Origin: Geoalkalibacter subterraneus
Lineage (GTDB): Bacteria; Desulfobacterota; Desulfuromonadia; Desulfuromonadales; Geoalkalibacteraceae
Length of the DNA: 64,000 nt
NCBI RefSeq assembly: GCF_000827125.1
Contig: NZ_CP010311.1
Location: 558,001 to 622,000, forward strand
Direction: 5' to 3'
In this document: positions 1 to 8,855 of the stretch, piece by piece
Position numbering within the stretch: the stretch's first letter is position 1
Layout: each line of letters opens with the position of its first letter
The notes under the pieces: generated by a model
What the model was told of the DNA's origin: nothing
What the model saw: the letters and a program-made list of their open reading frames with translations, nothing else
Databases searched by the model: none
Program-made: the position numbers and the translations under genes

Positions 1-381
1 GATGATGAGATCAATCGCCTGGCGCAGGAAAAGCAGGAGAAGGACGAAGAGCTGGCTGCCCAGGAAGCGAAGGTCTCCGAGCGCAAGGGTGATATCGACG
101 AGCAGTTGCGGCAGATTGACACGGCGTTGTCTTCGAGGGAGGATGAACGCAAGGCGCTGTTTGATCGCCTGCCCAGAATGCTGGGCAAGCGCTATCAGAT
201 GCTGGTGGACCGGCGCGCAGGACTCGCCGTGGTCGAGGCACGTGACGGCGCCTGTCTGGGCTGCAACATGCAGCTTCCTCCCCAGTCGTTCAATGAACTG
301 TTCCGCAACGATGAAGTGCTGACTTGCCCCCACTGCAACCGCATCATTTACCTGGATCCGGAAACGCCGGGACAAGCCTGA
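1..381 (+). CDS. C4-type zinc ribbon / coiled-coil protein, C-terminal part (5' truncated)
   Basis: The reading frame is open from the first base, so the gene begins before the window. The visible 126 residues start with a highly charged, Glu/Lys/Arg-rich helix that fits the end of a long coiled coil. They finish with two CxxC pairs, CLGC and CPHC, about 25 residues apart, next to the phrase RIIYLDPE. This is the arrangement of the bacterial C4 zinc-ribbon family formerly called DUF164. Members are thought to bind nucleic acid or translation components, but their role is poorly defined. The RNase P RNA gene begins 10 bases after the stop, so the two may be cotranscribed, or the rnpB promoter may lie inside this gene. 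Confidence 0.85.
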   Translation, partial: DDEINRLAQEKQEKDEELAAQEAKVSERKGDIDEQLRQIDTALSSREDERKALFDRLPRMLGKRYQMLVDRRAGLAVVEARDGACLGCNMQLPPQSFNELFRNDEVLTCPHCNRIIYLDPETPGQA

Positions 382-390
382 TTGATTTTG

Positions 391-798
391 CAATGGCCGA
401 AGAAGCACAGGTGATCGCCGCCCGTCCTGCCTGAAGGCATGATGGGGGGAGGAAAGTCCGGGCTCCGCAGGGCGCGATGGTTCCTAACGGGAACCGGGGG
501 TGACCCCAGGGAAAGTGCCACAGAAAGCAAACCGCCCGCTTTGGCCCTGTGCCGAAGCAGGTAAGGGTGAAAGGGTGAGGTAAGAGCTCACCAGTGCCGG
601 TGGTGACACCGGCAGCTCGGTAAACCCCATCGGGAGCAAGACCGAATAGGGGAGCGTTTGAGGGCGGCCCGTCCGAAGCTCCCGGGTCTGGTCGCTTGAG
701 GCCGTCGGCAACGGCGGTCCTAGATGAATGATCACCGCCTCGCCCCGGGTAACCGGTACGGGGAACAGAACCCGGCTTACGGGCTTCTTCGGCCATTG
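391..798 (+). ncRNA. rnpB: RNase P RNA (M1 RNA), bacterial type A
   Basis: This is the catalytic RNA that removes 5' leaders from pre-tRNAs. The conserved core is visible at both ends: GAGGAAAGTCCGGGCTCC near 449-466, and AGATGAATGATCACCGCC followed by ACAGAACCCGGCTTAC near 722-780. The outer strands 391-406 and 783-798 are exactly complementary (caatggccgaagaagc against gcttcttcggccattg), which fixes both ends of the P1 helix. The length of about 408 nt is normal for the type A fold. No mature protein gene overlaps it if the downstream gene starts at 841. Confidence 0.97.
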
Positions 799-840
799 TA
801 TTATTTTGCGCCGCCGATCCCTGGCGGAAGGGTGTTTTTA

Positions 841-1419
841 TTGAATCCTGTCGATGTTCATACGCGTGATGCGCAGCTGTGGGAGTCCGGGCTTGCCGCG
901 CTGCGGTCCGACTGGGCGTGTCTGGCGGATGAAGAGAAAAGCTGGATTGTCACACGCCTCGATGCTGTCGAGCGTTTGCAGCAGGGATTGCATCGGCTTT
1001 TCGTCGAGGGGGAGGGCGAGGAACATTGTCGAAAGTGCGGGGGGCTCTGCTGCGGCCACGGCAAGCATCACGTGACCCTGGTCAACCTGTTGTTTTTCAT
1101 CTCCCGCAATAGCGATCCGCCATCTCCCGACTTCTCGGCTACCTGCCCCATGCTGGCGGCCGAAGGCTGCCGTCTCTCCCCCGGGACTCGTCCCTTCAAC
1201 TGTGTCACCTTTGCCTGTGATTCCATCGAAGAAAACATGAGTTCGGATGCGCGCGCAGCCTTTTATGCCGCCGAGCGCTCCCTGCGCCACCTCTATGACG
1301 AGTTCGCGCAGCGCTATGCGGGCGCCGGCATGCGTGGCTTTCTGCTGGCCCGGGCGCGTCTTGACGGCGGCTCATCTCTGCAGCGTCTTGATATTTCCCC
1401 GGCGGATGCCGGTATCTGA
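841..1419 (+). CDS. Cysteine-cluster protein of the YkgJ (putative zinc- or iron-chelating) type
   Basis: The 192-residue product carries a dense metal-ligand cluster, HCRKCGGLCCGHGKHH, at about residues 61-76. Further cysteines follow in CPMLAAEGC and RPFNC. This spacing resembles the YkgJ family of CxxCxxxCC proteins, which are presumed Zn or Fe-S binders without an assigned reaction. I chose TTG at 841 because GGAAGGG at 826-832 lies 8 bases upstream. A longer frame from 724 would overlap RNase P RNA and is unlikely. GTG at 832 is the other possibility. The LOG-family gene follows after 21 bases, so the two are probably cotranscribed. No signal peptide is seen, so it should be cytoplasmic. 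Confidence 0.75.
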   Translation: MNPVDVHTRDAQLWESGLAALRSDWACLADEEKSWIVTRLDAVERLQQGLHRLFVEGEGEEHCRKCGGLCCGHGKHHVTLVNLLFFISRNSDPPSPDFSATCPMLAAEGCRLSPGTRPFNCVTFACDSIEENMSSDARAAFYAAERSLRHLYDEFAQRYAGAGMRGFLLARARLDGGSSLQRLDISPADAGI

Positions 1420-1440
1420 TCCCGAAGGAGGCTTCACTCC

Positions 1441-2469
1441 ATGGACATTTCCTTTAATCGCGACAACGGTCCGGTCGATGAACTGATCCGGCAGCTCATG
1501 GACCAGGTGGGCGTGCACAATCCGGCTCTTATCCGCGAAATGATTCTCAGCGCTCTCAAGGCCGGCCATGAAATTGATTACCCCGCAGACCTCAAGCTGA
1601 TGCGCACCACCATGAAAGAGATGCGCTATACCAGCAAAGTTTTTCGCCCCTACCGCAATCGACGCAAAGTGACCATTTTCGGTTCTGCCCGCACCGCGCC
1701 CGAAGAACCCATTTACCAGAAGTGCGTCAAATTCTCCCGCATGCTGGTCGAGCGCAACTACATGGTCATTACCGGCGGCGGGGGGGGAATCATGCATGCC
1801 GGAAACGAAGGCGCCGGGGCGGAAAACAGCTTTGCTGTCAATATCCGCCTGCCCTTCGAGCAGGAAACCAACCCGGTCATGTCCAAGGACGACAAGGTTC
1901 TGACCTACAAGTATTTTTTCAACCGCAAGGTGGCTTTCCTCAAGGAGGCCAATGCAGTGGCCCTTTTTCCGGGGGGATTCGGCACCCTGGATGAGGCGAT
2001 GGAGACCCTGACGCTGATTCAGACCGGTAAGAATCCGCCCGTGCCGCTGGTGCTCATCGATGGTGACGCCGGCGACTATTGGGGGCCCTGGTTCGAATTC
2101 GTGAAGAAGACCCTTTATGCCAAGGGGATGATTTCGGGCGAGGATTTCTCCCTGTTCACCATCACCTCCGATCCCGAGGAGGCCGTGCAGGTGATCGATG
2201 ACTTCTACCGGATTTACCACTCCAGCCGTTTTATCGGCAATACGCTGGTGATCCGCCTCAACCGGAATCTGAGTGAAGACGATGTCAGGACGCTGGGCGA
2301 GGAGTTCGGTGAAATTATTCAGCCCGGCGGACATCTGCAACTTGGCGCGGCGTTCCCCGAAGAGCAGGACGAACCCGACCTGTTTCACCTGCCGCGCTTG
2401 AGCTTTGCTTTCAGTCAGCGCAATTTCGGATTGCTCAAGGCGTTTATCCGGCGTATCAACTCCTTCTGA
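1441..2469 (+). CDS. LOG family (lysine decarboxylase-like Rossmann) protein
   Basis: The 342-residue product carries the two hallmarks of the LOG/TIGR00730 family: a glycine-rich loop TGGGGGIMHAGNEGA and, at about residue 178, the motif PGGFGTLDEAMET. Family members hydrolyse nucleoside 5'-monophosphates to release the base and ribose 5-phosphate; the older label lysine decarboxylase is misleading. About 90 residues precede the Rossmann core and about 80 follow it, making it longer than the roughly 190-residue plant-type LOG. It belongs to the larger bacterial subgroup. AAGGAGG lies 9 bases before the ATG. Its substrate cannot be read from sequence. Confidence 0.85.
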   Translation: MDISFNRDNGPVDELIRQLMDQVGVHNPALIREMILSALKAGHEIDYPADLKLMRTTMKEMRYTSKVFRPYRNRRKVTIFGSARTAPEEPIYQKCVKFSRMLVERNYMVITGGGGGIMHAGNEGAGAENSFAVNIRLPFEQETNPVMSKDDKVLTYKYFFNRKVAFLKEANAVALFPGGFGTLDEAMETLTLIQTGKNPPVPLVLIDGDAGDYWGPWFEFVKKTLYAKGMISGEDFSLFTITSDPEEAVQVIDDFYRIYHSSRFIGNTLVIRLNRNLSEDDVRTLGEEFGEIIQPGGHLQLGAAFPEEQDEPDLFHLPRLSFAFSQRNFGLLKAFIRRINSF

Positions 2470-2594
2470 GCTGCGCTTGACAGCAGGCGGGGGGCTGGTA
2501 GCTTTATGAAATCCATTACTTGAATGCTTCTTCCCTGAGAGATGATTGTGCCCCCCTTGCCGGCACGATCAAGCCGAACACGAAGGAGAACCCT

Positions 2595-3587
2595 ATGAAA
2601 CGCTTGCTCGTCTTTGTTCTGGTGTTGTTTTTTCTGCCGGGATGCCAATCCGAATCGGATCAGAAAGGTGAGGGCGCATCTGGTCCGACAAGGTTTGTGA
2701 CCATCGGCACCGGTGGCGTCACCGGTGTGTATTATCCTGTCGGCGGTGCCATCAGCAAGCTGGTCAACCAGAAGCGCGATCAGTACAACGTGCGTACTAC
2801 GGTGGAATCCACCGGCGGTTCGGTGTTCAATGTCAATGCATTGATGAACGGCGACATTGAACTCGGCGTGGTTCAGTCCGACCTTCAGTACCAGGCCTTC
2901 AAGGGTCTTGGCGAATGGGAAGGGCGCCCGCAACAGAAGCTTCGCGCCATGTTTGCCCTGCATCCGGAGGCCGTGACTATCCTGGCTGCTGCTGACGCCG
3001 GGATTGATAGCGTTGAGGATCTCAAAGGCAAGATCGTCAACATCGGCGCCCCCGGCACCGGCCAACGCGTCAATGCCCTCGACCTGTTTGCTGTGGCGGG
3101 TATCAATCCCGATACCGATCTCAGGGCTGAGGGGATCAAGCCGGCCGAAGCCGCCGGAATGCTTCAGGACGGCCGCATCGATGCCTACTTTTATACGGTG
3201 GGCCACCCCAACGGCTCCATTAAGGAGGCGGCCGCCGGTACCCGCAAGGTTAAATTCGTGCCGGTGAGTGAGCGCTATGTGCGCGACCTGGTCGAAAAGC
3301 TGCCTTTCTATGCGCCTGCCGATATTCCGGTTGAACCCTACCCCGGCGTTGCCAATGAAGCGCCGGTTCCCACCTACGGTGTCAAAGCGACCATCTGCAC
3401 CTCAACCGATGTGCCGGAAGATCTGATTTATCTGCTGACCCGCGAAGTCTTTGAAAATCTGGACAATCTCACGACCCTGCATCCGGCTCTGGCCGGCCTG
3501 ACGCAGGAGAACATGCTCCAGGGCCTTTCCGCGCCGCTGCATCCGGGCGCTGAAAAATACTTTCGGGAGGTAGGCCTGATCGAATAA
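2595..3587 (+). CDS. TAXI-family TRAP transporter substrate-binding lipoprotein
   Basis: This is the periplasmic binding component of a tripartite ATP-independent transporter. The N-terminus is a classical lipoprotein signal: MKRLL, a hydrophobic run, then LPGC at residues 15-18, so it should be tethered by Cys18. The mature part begins with FVTIGTGGVTGVYYPVGGA, the TAXI (TRAP-associated extracytoplasmic immunogenic) signature. The length of 330 residues is normal. AAGGAGAA stands before ATG 2595; an upstream in-frame codon would spoil the signal peptide. The fused permease starts 66 bases downstream, completing the system. TAXI systems often import dicarboxylates or amino acids such as glutamate, but the ligand here is unknown. 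Confidence 0.92.
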   Translation: MKRLLVFVLVLFFLPGCQSESDQKGEGASGPTRFVTIGTGGVTGVYYPVGGAISKLVNQKRDQYNVRTTVESTGGSVFNVNALMNGDIELGVVQSDLQYQAFKGLGEWEGRPQQKLRAMFALHPEAVTILAAADAGIDSVEDLKGKIVNIGAPGTGQRVNALDLFAVAGINPDTDLRAEGIKPAEAAGMLQDGRIDAYFYTVGHPNGSIKEAAAGTRKVKFVPVSERYVRDLVEKLPFYAPADIPVEPYPGVANEAPVPTYGVKATICTSTDVPEDLIYLLTREVFENLDNLTTLHPALAGLTQENMLQGLSAPLHPGAEKYFREVGLIE

Positions 3588-3653
3588 GGTCTACAGCGGT
3601 TTTTCAGCACCCAATCGATACTGGGTACCTTCTTCGACGGCAGGGGGCAGTAC

Positions 3654-5720
3654 ATGGTGCATCAGGATAAGACCGTCTCGGATGAGGGCCTTGCGGCCGC
3701 TCAGCGGCTCAAGGAAGAGGAAGAGCTCGGACTGCGCCGCCCGCAGGGGCCGATGCGTTATACAGTGCCGGTGATTGCACTGTGCTGGTCGCTTTTTCAG
3801 CTCTCACTATCCAGCTGGTTGTTGCTCGATTCGACCTATATCCGTTCCATTCACCTCGCCTTTGGCCTGGCCATTGTCTTTCTGTCCTACCCTACACTCA
3901 AGCGCGATGTGACCATTCCAGGTCTGCGCTGGCTGGGGGAAAAGCACACCATCCCCTGGCCCGATCTGATCATCGCTCTGCTGGCAGCCGGTGCCGCGCT
4001 CTATATCGTTCTTGATTACGAGGGGATCGCCAACCGTGTCGGGCGCCCCAATACGCGCGACCTGGCCGTTGGTATTTTCCTGGTGCTGACCCTACTCGAG
4101 GCGGCGCGCCGGGTGATCGGCCCCGCTCTGCCAGTAATTGCCATCGTATTCACCTGCTATGCGTTTTTCGGTCCCTATATGCCGGATTTTCTGGCATTCA
4201 AGGGGGTAAGCCTCGATCGCTACATCAGTCAGATCGCCCTGACCACCGAGGGGATCTTCGGGATTCCCATCGGGGTTTCGGCCCGCATTGTCTTTCTCTT
4301 CGTGCTGCTCGGTTCCATGCTCGACAAGGCGGGAGCGGGTAAGTTTTTCATCGATCTGTCGATGTCGCTTCTGGGGCGTTTTAAAGGGGGACCGGCCAAG
4401 GCCGCGGTGCTGGCAAGCGGTATGACAGGTATGGTGTCCGGCTCCTCCATTGCCAATGTGGTGACGACCGGAACGTTTACCATCCCGCTGATGAAAAAGG
4501 TCGGCTACCCACCCAAGAAGGCGGCGGCCATCGAAGTGGCGGTCTCCACCAACGGCCAGTTGATGCCGCCGATCATGGGCGCTGCGGCCTTCATTATCGC
4601 CGAGTATGTCAACGTGGCGTATATCGAGGTCATCAAGGCGGCGGCCGTTCCGGCTTTCGCTTCCTATTTCGCGCTTTTCTATATCACCCACCTCGAAGCG
4701 TCCAAGCTCGGCATGAAGGGGCTGAGCAAGGTCGACCTGCCGCAGTTCTTTCAGGTGCTGCGCAACGGCCTGCACTACCTGGTGCCGATTTTTCTGCTGC
4801 TGTACGAGTTGATCATCCCGCGCCACTCTCCCGATCTGGCGGCCTACCGCGCAATCCTCGTGCTGGCGGTGATCATGGTGTTTCAGCATCCCATCAAGGC
4901 GCGCATCTGGGGCGGCGACATGGGCGAGGCCTGGCGGCAGGGCTTCTTCGATATTGTCAACGGCATGATCGCCGGTGCGCGCAACATGGTGAGCGTGGCG
5001 GTAGCCACTGCTGCTGCGGGGATCATCGTCGGGGTGGTGACCATGGGGCTCGGCGGACTGATCACCAACATCATCGACACCCTGAGTCAGGGCAATATCT
5101 TCCTGATGCTGGTGATTACCGCTCTCGCCAGCCTGATTCTCGGCATGGGGCTTCCGACCACGGCCAATTATATTGTCATGGCCTCGCTGACGGCCCCGGC
5201 GCTGGTCACCATCGCCCACGGGCAGGGCTTTGTCGTGCCGCTGATCGCCGCCCATCTGTTCGTCTTCTATTTCGGGATTCTGGCCGACGATACGCCGCCG
5301 GTGGGCCTTGCGGCCTATGCGGCAAGTGCTATTGCCCGATCCGACCCCATCCCGACCGGCATTCAGGGTTTCATGTACGATATCCGCACCGCGGTGCTGC
5401 CGTTCATGTTCATCTTCAACACCGACATGCTGCTGATCGGGATCGACAGCTTTCCGCTGGCCATCTATATCTTCTTTATGACCTGTATCGGCGCATTTGC
5501 CTTCGCCGCGGCGACCCAGGGCTGGTTCCTGATCCGTTTGCGCTGGTATGAACTGTTGCTGCTGCTCGGGGTGGCGGCCATAATGTTTCGTCCGGGATTT
5601 TTCGCTCATTATGTCGGCATCGACAACCATTATCTGAGTTATCTCGTGGGGCTGGCTCTCTACCTGGGAGTCATGGCTCTGCAGGAGCTGCGCGGCGGCA
5701 ATACACCGCACAGCGCCTGA
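3654..5720 (+). CDS. TRAP transporter fused permease (small and large membrane subunits in one chain)
   Basis: At 688 residues this is the fused DctQM-type permease that partners TAXI binding proteins. It is very hydrophobic, with about 16-18 membrane segments. The N-terminal part (to about 130) corresponds to the small four-helix subunit. The remainder resembles the large DctM subunit, with signatures such as SGMTGMVSGSSIANVV, PPIMGAAAFIIAEY and LGMGLPTTANYIVMAS. Together with the lipoprotein upstream it makes a complete sodium- or proton-driven secondary importer. The C-terminal 80 residues add extra hydrophobic helices, common in TAXI-linked permeases. AGGGGG precedes the start codon. Confidence 0.93.
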   Translation: MVHQDKTVSDEGLAAAQRLKEEEELGLRRPQGPMRYTVPVIALCWSLFQLSLSSWLLLDSTYIRSIHLAFGLAIVFLSYPTLKRDVTIPGLRWLGEKHTIPWPDLIIALLAAGAALYIVLDYEGIANRVGRPNTRDLAVGIFLVLTLLEAARRVIGPALPVIAIVFTCYAFFGPYMPDFLAFKGVSLDRYISQIALTTEGIFGIPIGVSARIVFLFVLLGSMLDKAGAGKFFIDLSMSLLGRFKGGPAKAAVLASGMTGMVSGSSIANVVTTGTFTIPLMKKVGYPPKKAAAIEVAVSTNGQLMPPIMGAAAFIIAEYVNVAYIEVIKAAAVPAFASYFALFYITHLEASKLGMKGLSKVDLPQFFQVLRNGLHYLVPIFLLLYELIIPRHSPDLAAYRAILVLAVIMVFQHPIKARIWGGDMGEAWRQGFFDIVNGMIAGARNMVSVAVATAAAGIIVGVVTMGLGGLITNIIDTLSQGNIFLMLVITALASLILGMGLPTTANYIVMASLTAPALVTIAHGQGFVVPLIAAHLFVFYFGILADDTPPVGLAAYAASAIARSDPIPTGIQGFMYDIRTAVLPFMFIFNTDMLLIGIDSFPLAIYIFFMTCIGAFAFAAATQGWFLIRLRWYELLLLLGVAAIMFRPGFFAHYVGIDNHYLSYLVGLALYLGVMALQELRGGNTPHSA

Positions 5721-5738
5721 GCCGTCGGGAGGCGCGTC

Positions 5739-6227
5739 ATGATTCCTCGATACCGCACCATCGTCTATGCCACCGACCTGTCGGACAACGCCGCCCATGC
5801 TTTCCGGCACGCAGTGAGCCTGGCCCGCTCACATGAGGGAGTCATTCACATTCTGCATGTCCTTCCGGAAGTGGAGTCGGCGGTGATGAACTATGTCTCG
5901 ACCGTGATCGGGCCGGACCAGCTCGCCGATATGGAGCTGGGACACAAGGATGAGGTGCGCAGACTGATTCAGCAGCGGTTGAAGCAGTTTGCCGAAGACG
6001 AATTGAAGGATCATCCCGAAGATCTCGCCCGGGTCACCGAAATTCATGTGCGGCACGGGCAGGCGGTGGGGACGATTCTCACCCTGGCGCGCGAACTCGA
6101 CGCTGACCTGATTGTCATGGGAACCCACGGTAAAGGTCGGCTGCATTACACTTTTCTTGGAAGCGTCGCGGAAAAAGTGCTGCACCGGGCCAAGCGCCCG
6201 GTACTGGCAGTTCCGCTTTTGCCCTGA
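5739..6227 (+). CDS. Universal stress protein (UspA family)
   Basis: A single 162-residue Usp domain. The ATP-binding signature G-x2-G-x9-G-S is intact in MGTHGKGRLHYTFLGS, followed by KRPVLAVP at the C-terminus. The N-terminus YRTIVYATDLSDNA is the usual first strand and loop. It starts 18 bases after the TRAP permease with GGGAGG before the ATG, so it is part of the transporter operon. A Usp linked to a TRAP transporter is known from TeaD of Halomonas, which binds ATP and restrains transport; a similar role here is an inference. Confidence 0.92.
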   Translation: MIPRYRTIVYATDLSDNAAHAFRHAVSLARSHEGVIHILHVLPEVESAVMNYVSTVIGPDQLADMELGHKDEVRRLIQQRLKQFAEDELKDHPEDLARVTEIHVRHGQAVGTILTLARELDADLIVMGTHGKGRLHYTFLGSVAEKVLHRAKRPVLAVPLLP

Positions 6228-6264
6228 TTTCTTCTTTTCATGACACCCTCTGTGTTTTAACTGG

Positions 6265-6280
6265 CCGGTTGAGAAACCGG
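6265..6280 (+). terminator. Possible weak terminator after the TRAP/Usp operon
   Basis: The inverted repeat ccggtt-gaga-aaccgg lies 37 bases after the usp stop. The trailing sequence is T-rich only in patches, so it may be a weak or Rho-assisted end. Confidence 0.3.
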
Positions 6281-6322
6281 GCATTTGGCATTTAAAGACT
6301 TGCCGAGGACGGTATCCTCAGC

Positions 6323-6352
6323 TTGACTTTATTTCTCCTGCTCACCTAACAT
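6323..6352 (+). promoter_or_regulatory. Candidate sigma-70 promoter for gspA-gspB
   Basis: TTGACT and TAACAT are separated by 18 bases and end about 38 bases before the ATG of the ATPase gene. Both hexamers are close to consensus. Confidence 0.45.
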
Positions 6353-6390
6353 AACGCTCAAATTACTGGACCTTTTAACCTGTGAGCGGT

Positions 6391-8028
6391 ATGTATCTCG
6401 ATTATTTCGGCCTCAAAGAGGCTCCTTTCTCCATCGCCCCCGATCCCCGCTACCTGTTCATGAGCGAACGTCATCGCGAGGCGCTGGCTCATCTGGTTTA
6501 CGGGATTCGCGGCGAAGGTGCGTTCGTGCTGCTGACCGGCGAGGTCGGAACCGGCAAAACCACGGTGTGCCGCTGCCTGCTGGAGCAGCTCCCCGAGGAT
6601 TGCGAATCCGCCTTTATTCTGAATCCCCGCGTCACTACCAGCGAACTGCTGGCCACCCTGTGCGACGAACTGCAGATCAGCTATCCGGACGGCAATCAGA
6701 GCAACAAGGTTTTTATCGACCGCATCAATGCCCGCCTGCTTGAGAACCATGCCGCCGGTCGACAGACGGTGCTGATTATTGACGAAGCGCAGAATCTCGA
6801 TTTCGATGTTCTGGAACAGCTGCGCCTGCTCACCAACCTGGAAACCAACCAGCGCAAGCTGCTGCAGATTATCTTGTTGGGGCAGCCTGAATTTCTGGAA
6901 ATGCTCGAGCAGCCCCGGCTGCGTCAGCTGGCGCAGCGTATCAGCGCCCGCTATCATTTGACCCCACTGACCTATGACGAAATGGTTGGCTACGTGCATC
7001 ACCGCCTGCGGGTGGCGGGGCTGCCCCGCGGCGGCCTTGATCTCTTTCCGCCGCCGATTCTGCGGCGTCTGCATCGCTTGAGCGGGGGAATTCCCCGCCT
7101 GGTGAACCTGTTATGCGACCGGGCGCTGCTGGGGGTCTATGCCCGGGAACGATCCCGGGTCGATCGCGGAATCCTTTCGCAGGCGGCACGTGAAATTTTC
7201 GGAGGGGAAGTTCGCCAGGCCGGAAAGCGTGCCGTTCGGGCGACTGTCTTCGCGTTGCTGTTTGTGGCCATCGCAGGCGCGGGGGTTTATTTTTTAAAAT
7301 CCTGGTGGGTCGCAGAACCTTCCAGCTCTGTCGCTTCCGTTGAGAACCGGGATGCTCCTGAACCGGAGAAAAAACCTGTTGATGAGAGGCATCAGGCCCA
7401 GAAACAGGCCGGATTCTCTCCTCTGGTCGTTCCTGAAGTTCGTGGTGATCTTGAAGCTTTTGAACGGTTGTTTGCCGCCTGGGGCCTGCCCGGCGTATCG
7501 GTCGACGAGAGCAGGGCTTGTGAAACGGCCGCGCTGCACGGCCTCAGCTGCTTGCGCGATCGCGGCACCCTGCATGCCCTGGCGCGACTGGATCGTCCGG
7601 CGGTTCTGACTCTTTATGGCGATGATGGCGAAACTTTCTACGCAGCGCTGGTCGAACTGGGTGAGAATTGGGCCGTTGTGGATGTGGCGGGGGAACCCGT
7701 CAAGGTGGGGCTGCCGGCATTGGAGCGGCGCTGGCTTGGAGAATTCACTCTGTTCTGGCGACCACCGCCCGGCTACCGCGGCAATCTGCGCCCCGGAGAT
7801 GAGGATCCGTTCGTCTCCTGGCTTGATGCAGGGCTCTCCGCGGCAGAAGGGCAGGCACCTGTTCTGGAGGGGGGCACTCGCTATAATGACCGGTTGGAGC
7901 GCAGCGTCAAGCGTTTTCAGCTGTCACGCGGGCTTGACCCTGACGGGATTATCGGCAGCAAGACCCTGATTCAACTCAATTCCGCACTGGGCGGATCAGA
8001 GCCGCGGCTCAAGGTGGAGGGACACTGA
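6391..8028 (+). CDS. gspA: GspA/ExeA-like AAA ATPase with C-terminal peptidoglycan-binding domain
   Basis: ExeA-type proteins remodel peptidoglycan so that the type II secretion secretin can assemble. The cytoplasmic AAA+ domain occupies about residues 1-270, with Walker A GEVGTGKTT near residue 50 and Walker B LIIDEAQN. One membrane helix follows (FALLFVAIAGAGVYFL, about 285-305). The periplasmic part ends in a peptidoglycan-binding repeat (SVKRFQLSRGLDPDGIIGS). The N-terminus MYLDYFGLKEAPFSIAPDP is the family start, so I use ATG 6391; GTG 6382 is also possible. gspB follows after 5 bases. No secretin or pseudopilin gene is in the window, so this pair acts on a machine encoded elsewhere. Confidence 0.88.
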   Translation: MYLDYFGLKEAPFSIAPDPRYLFMSERHREALAHLVYGIRGEGAFVLLTGEVGTGKTTVCRCLLEQLPEDCESAFILNPRVTTSELLATLCDELQISYPDGNQSNKVFIDRINARLLENHAAGRQTVLIIDEAQNLDFDVLEQLRLLTNLETNQRKLLQIILLGQPEFLEMLEQPRLRQLAQRISARYHLTPLTYDEMVGYVHHRLRVAGLPRGGLDLFPPPILRRLHRLSGGIPRLVNLLCDRALLGVYARERSRVDRGILSQAAREIFGGEVRQAGKRAVRATVFALLFVAIAGAGVYFLKSWWVAEPSSSVASVENRDAPEPEKKPVDERHQAQKQAGFSPLVVPEVRGDLEAFERLFAAWGLPGVSVDESRACETAALHGLSCLRDRGTLHALARLDRPAVLTLYGDDGETFYAALVELGENWAVVDVAGEPVKVGLPALERRWLGEFTLFWRPPPGYRGNLRPGDEDPFVSWLDAGLSAAEGQAPVLEGGTRYNDRLERSVKRFQLSRGLDPDGIIGSKTLIQLNSALGGSEPRLKVEGH

Positions 8029-8033
8029 ACACC

Positions 8034-8855
8034 ATGTCGTTTATTCTTGATGCGCTGCGAAAATCAGATAAGAAAAGGCCGCAAGGGCAGGCCCCCGATC
8101 TGAGTACCGAGCATTTTGTCGCACAGCCTCGCTCCTCCCGGCGGGGATTGTTGATCCTCGGGATCGTCGTGTTTGTGCTCGTGCTCAATGGCGCGATATG
8201 GCTGTGGTGGGCGTCCAGACCCTCCATGCCGCCCCAATCCCCTGCGCCGACTGAAGCGGAGGTTGCGAAAGAGCCTGAACCGGTCGTTGCCCCCCCTCAC
8301 TCGGGTACTGTAAAACCGCAAACCTCTGCAGACGTTGTCTCGCCGCCTGCAGCCGGTTCGCTTCCGGTTGCTGAAACACCGCCTGCCGTTCCTGTCGTCC
8401 CGCAGGAGACGGTAGGCCGGACATTGATCGTTGCCGACCGGGAAAAATCGGACACACGTTCCGCAGAGATTTCCGTACCTGCAGCCGCTGAGGATACCGG
8501 GCCTGCGGAACTGAACGTCGAGCCAACCGAACCACTTGCGGAGCCGGTTGTCCCGCCGGCGACTCCCGCCGAGACCTTTTTGGATGAAGCACCGGCAGAG
8601 TTCGATGAAGCTGAAGAACCTGGGGGCGTGCTCGCTCTGCGGGATCTGCCGTCTTCGATTCGTTCCGGTCTGCCTGCCTTCTCATTCTCGCTGCATTATT
8701 ACACGGCTGAACCCACCCAGCGTATGGTGCGCATCAACGGCCGGATGCTGCGCGAAGGGCAGCTGCTGCAGGACGATCTGCTGCTGGAGGAGATTACGCC
8801 GGCCGGTGCGATCTTCAGCCACCGGGACCTGCGCTTCGAAGTGGTGCGCTATTGA
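8034..8855 (+). CDS. gspB: GspB/ExeB-like type II secretion assembly protein
   Basis: The 273-residue protein starts with the family signature MSFILDALRKSDKKR. One membrane helix follows (about 40-60, LLILGIVVFVLVLNGAIWLW), then a long Pro/Ala/Glu-rich periplasmic linker (about 65-195). The C-terminal GspB domain is recognisable from RINGRMLREGQLL through HRDLRFEVVRY. In Aeromonas, ExeA and ExeB form a complex that couples peptidoglycan remodelling to secretin multimerisation. Translation is probably coupled to gspA upstream. Confidence 0.87.
   Translation: MSFILDALRKSDKKRPQGQAPDLSTEHFVAQPRSSRRGLLILGIVVFVLVLNGAIWLWWASRPSMPPQSPAPTEAEVAKEPEPVVAPPHSGTVKPQTSADVVSPPAAGSLPVAETPPAVPVVPQETVGRTLIVADREKSDTRSAEISVPAAAEDTGPAELNVEPTEPLAEPVVPPATPAETFLDEAPAEFDEAEEPGGVLALRDLPSSIRSGLPAFSFSLHYYTAEPTQRMVRINGRMLREGQLLQDDLLLEEITPAGAIFSHRDLRFEVVRY

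Noticed and set aside
724-840. An upstream in-frame extension of the Cys-cluster gene beginning at 724
   Set aside because: It would run through the conserved 3' part of RNase P RNA; the Shine-Dalgarno-backed TTG at 841 explains the protein better.
4092-5810. A 572-codon antisense frame opposite the TRAP permease
   Set aside because: His/Asp/Gly-rich translation typical of the complement of hydrophobic membrane helices.
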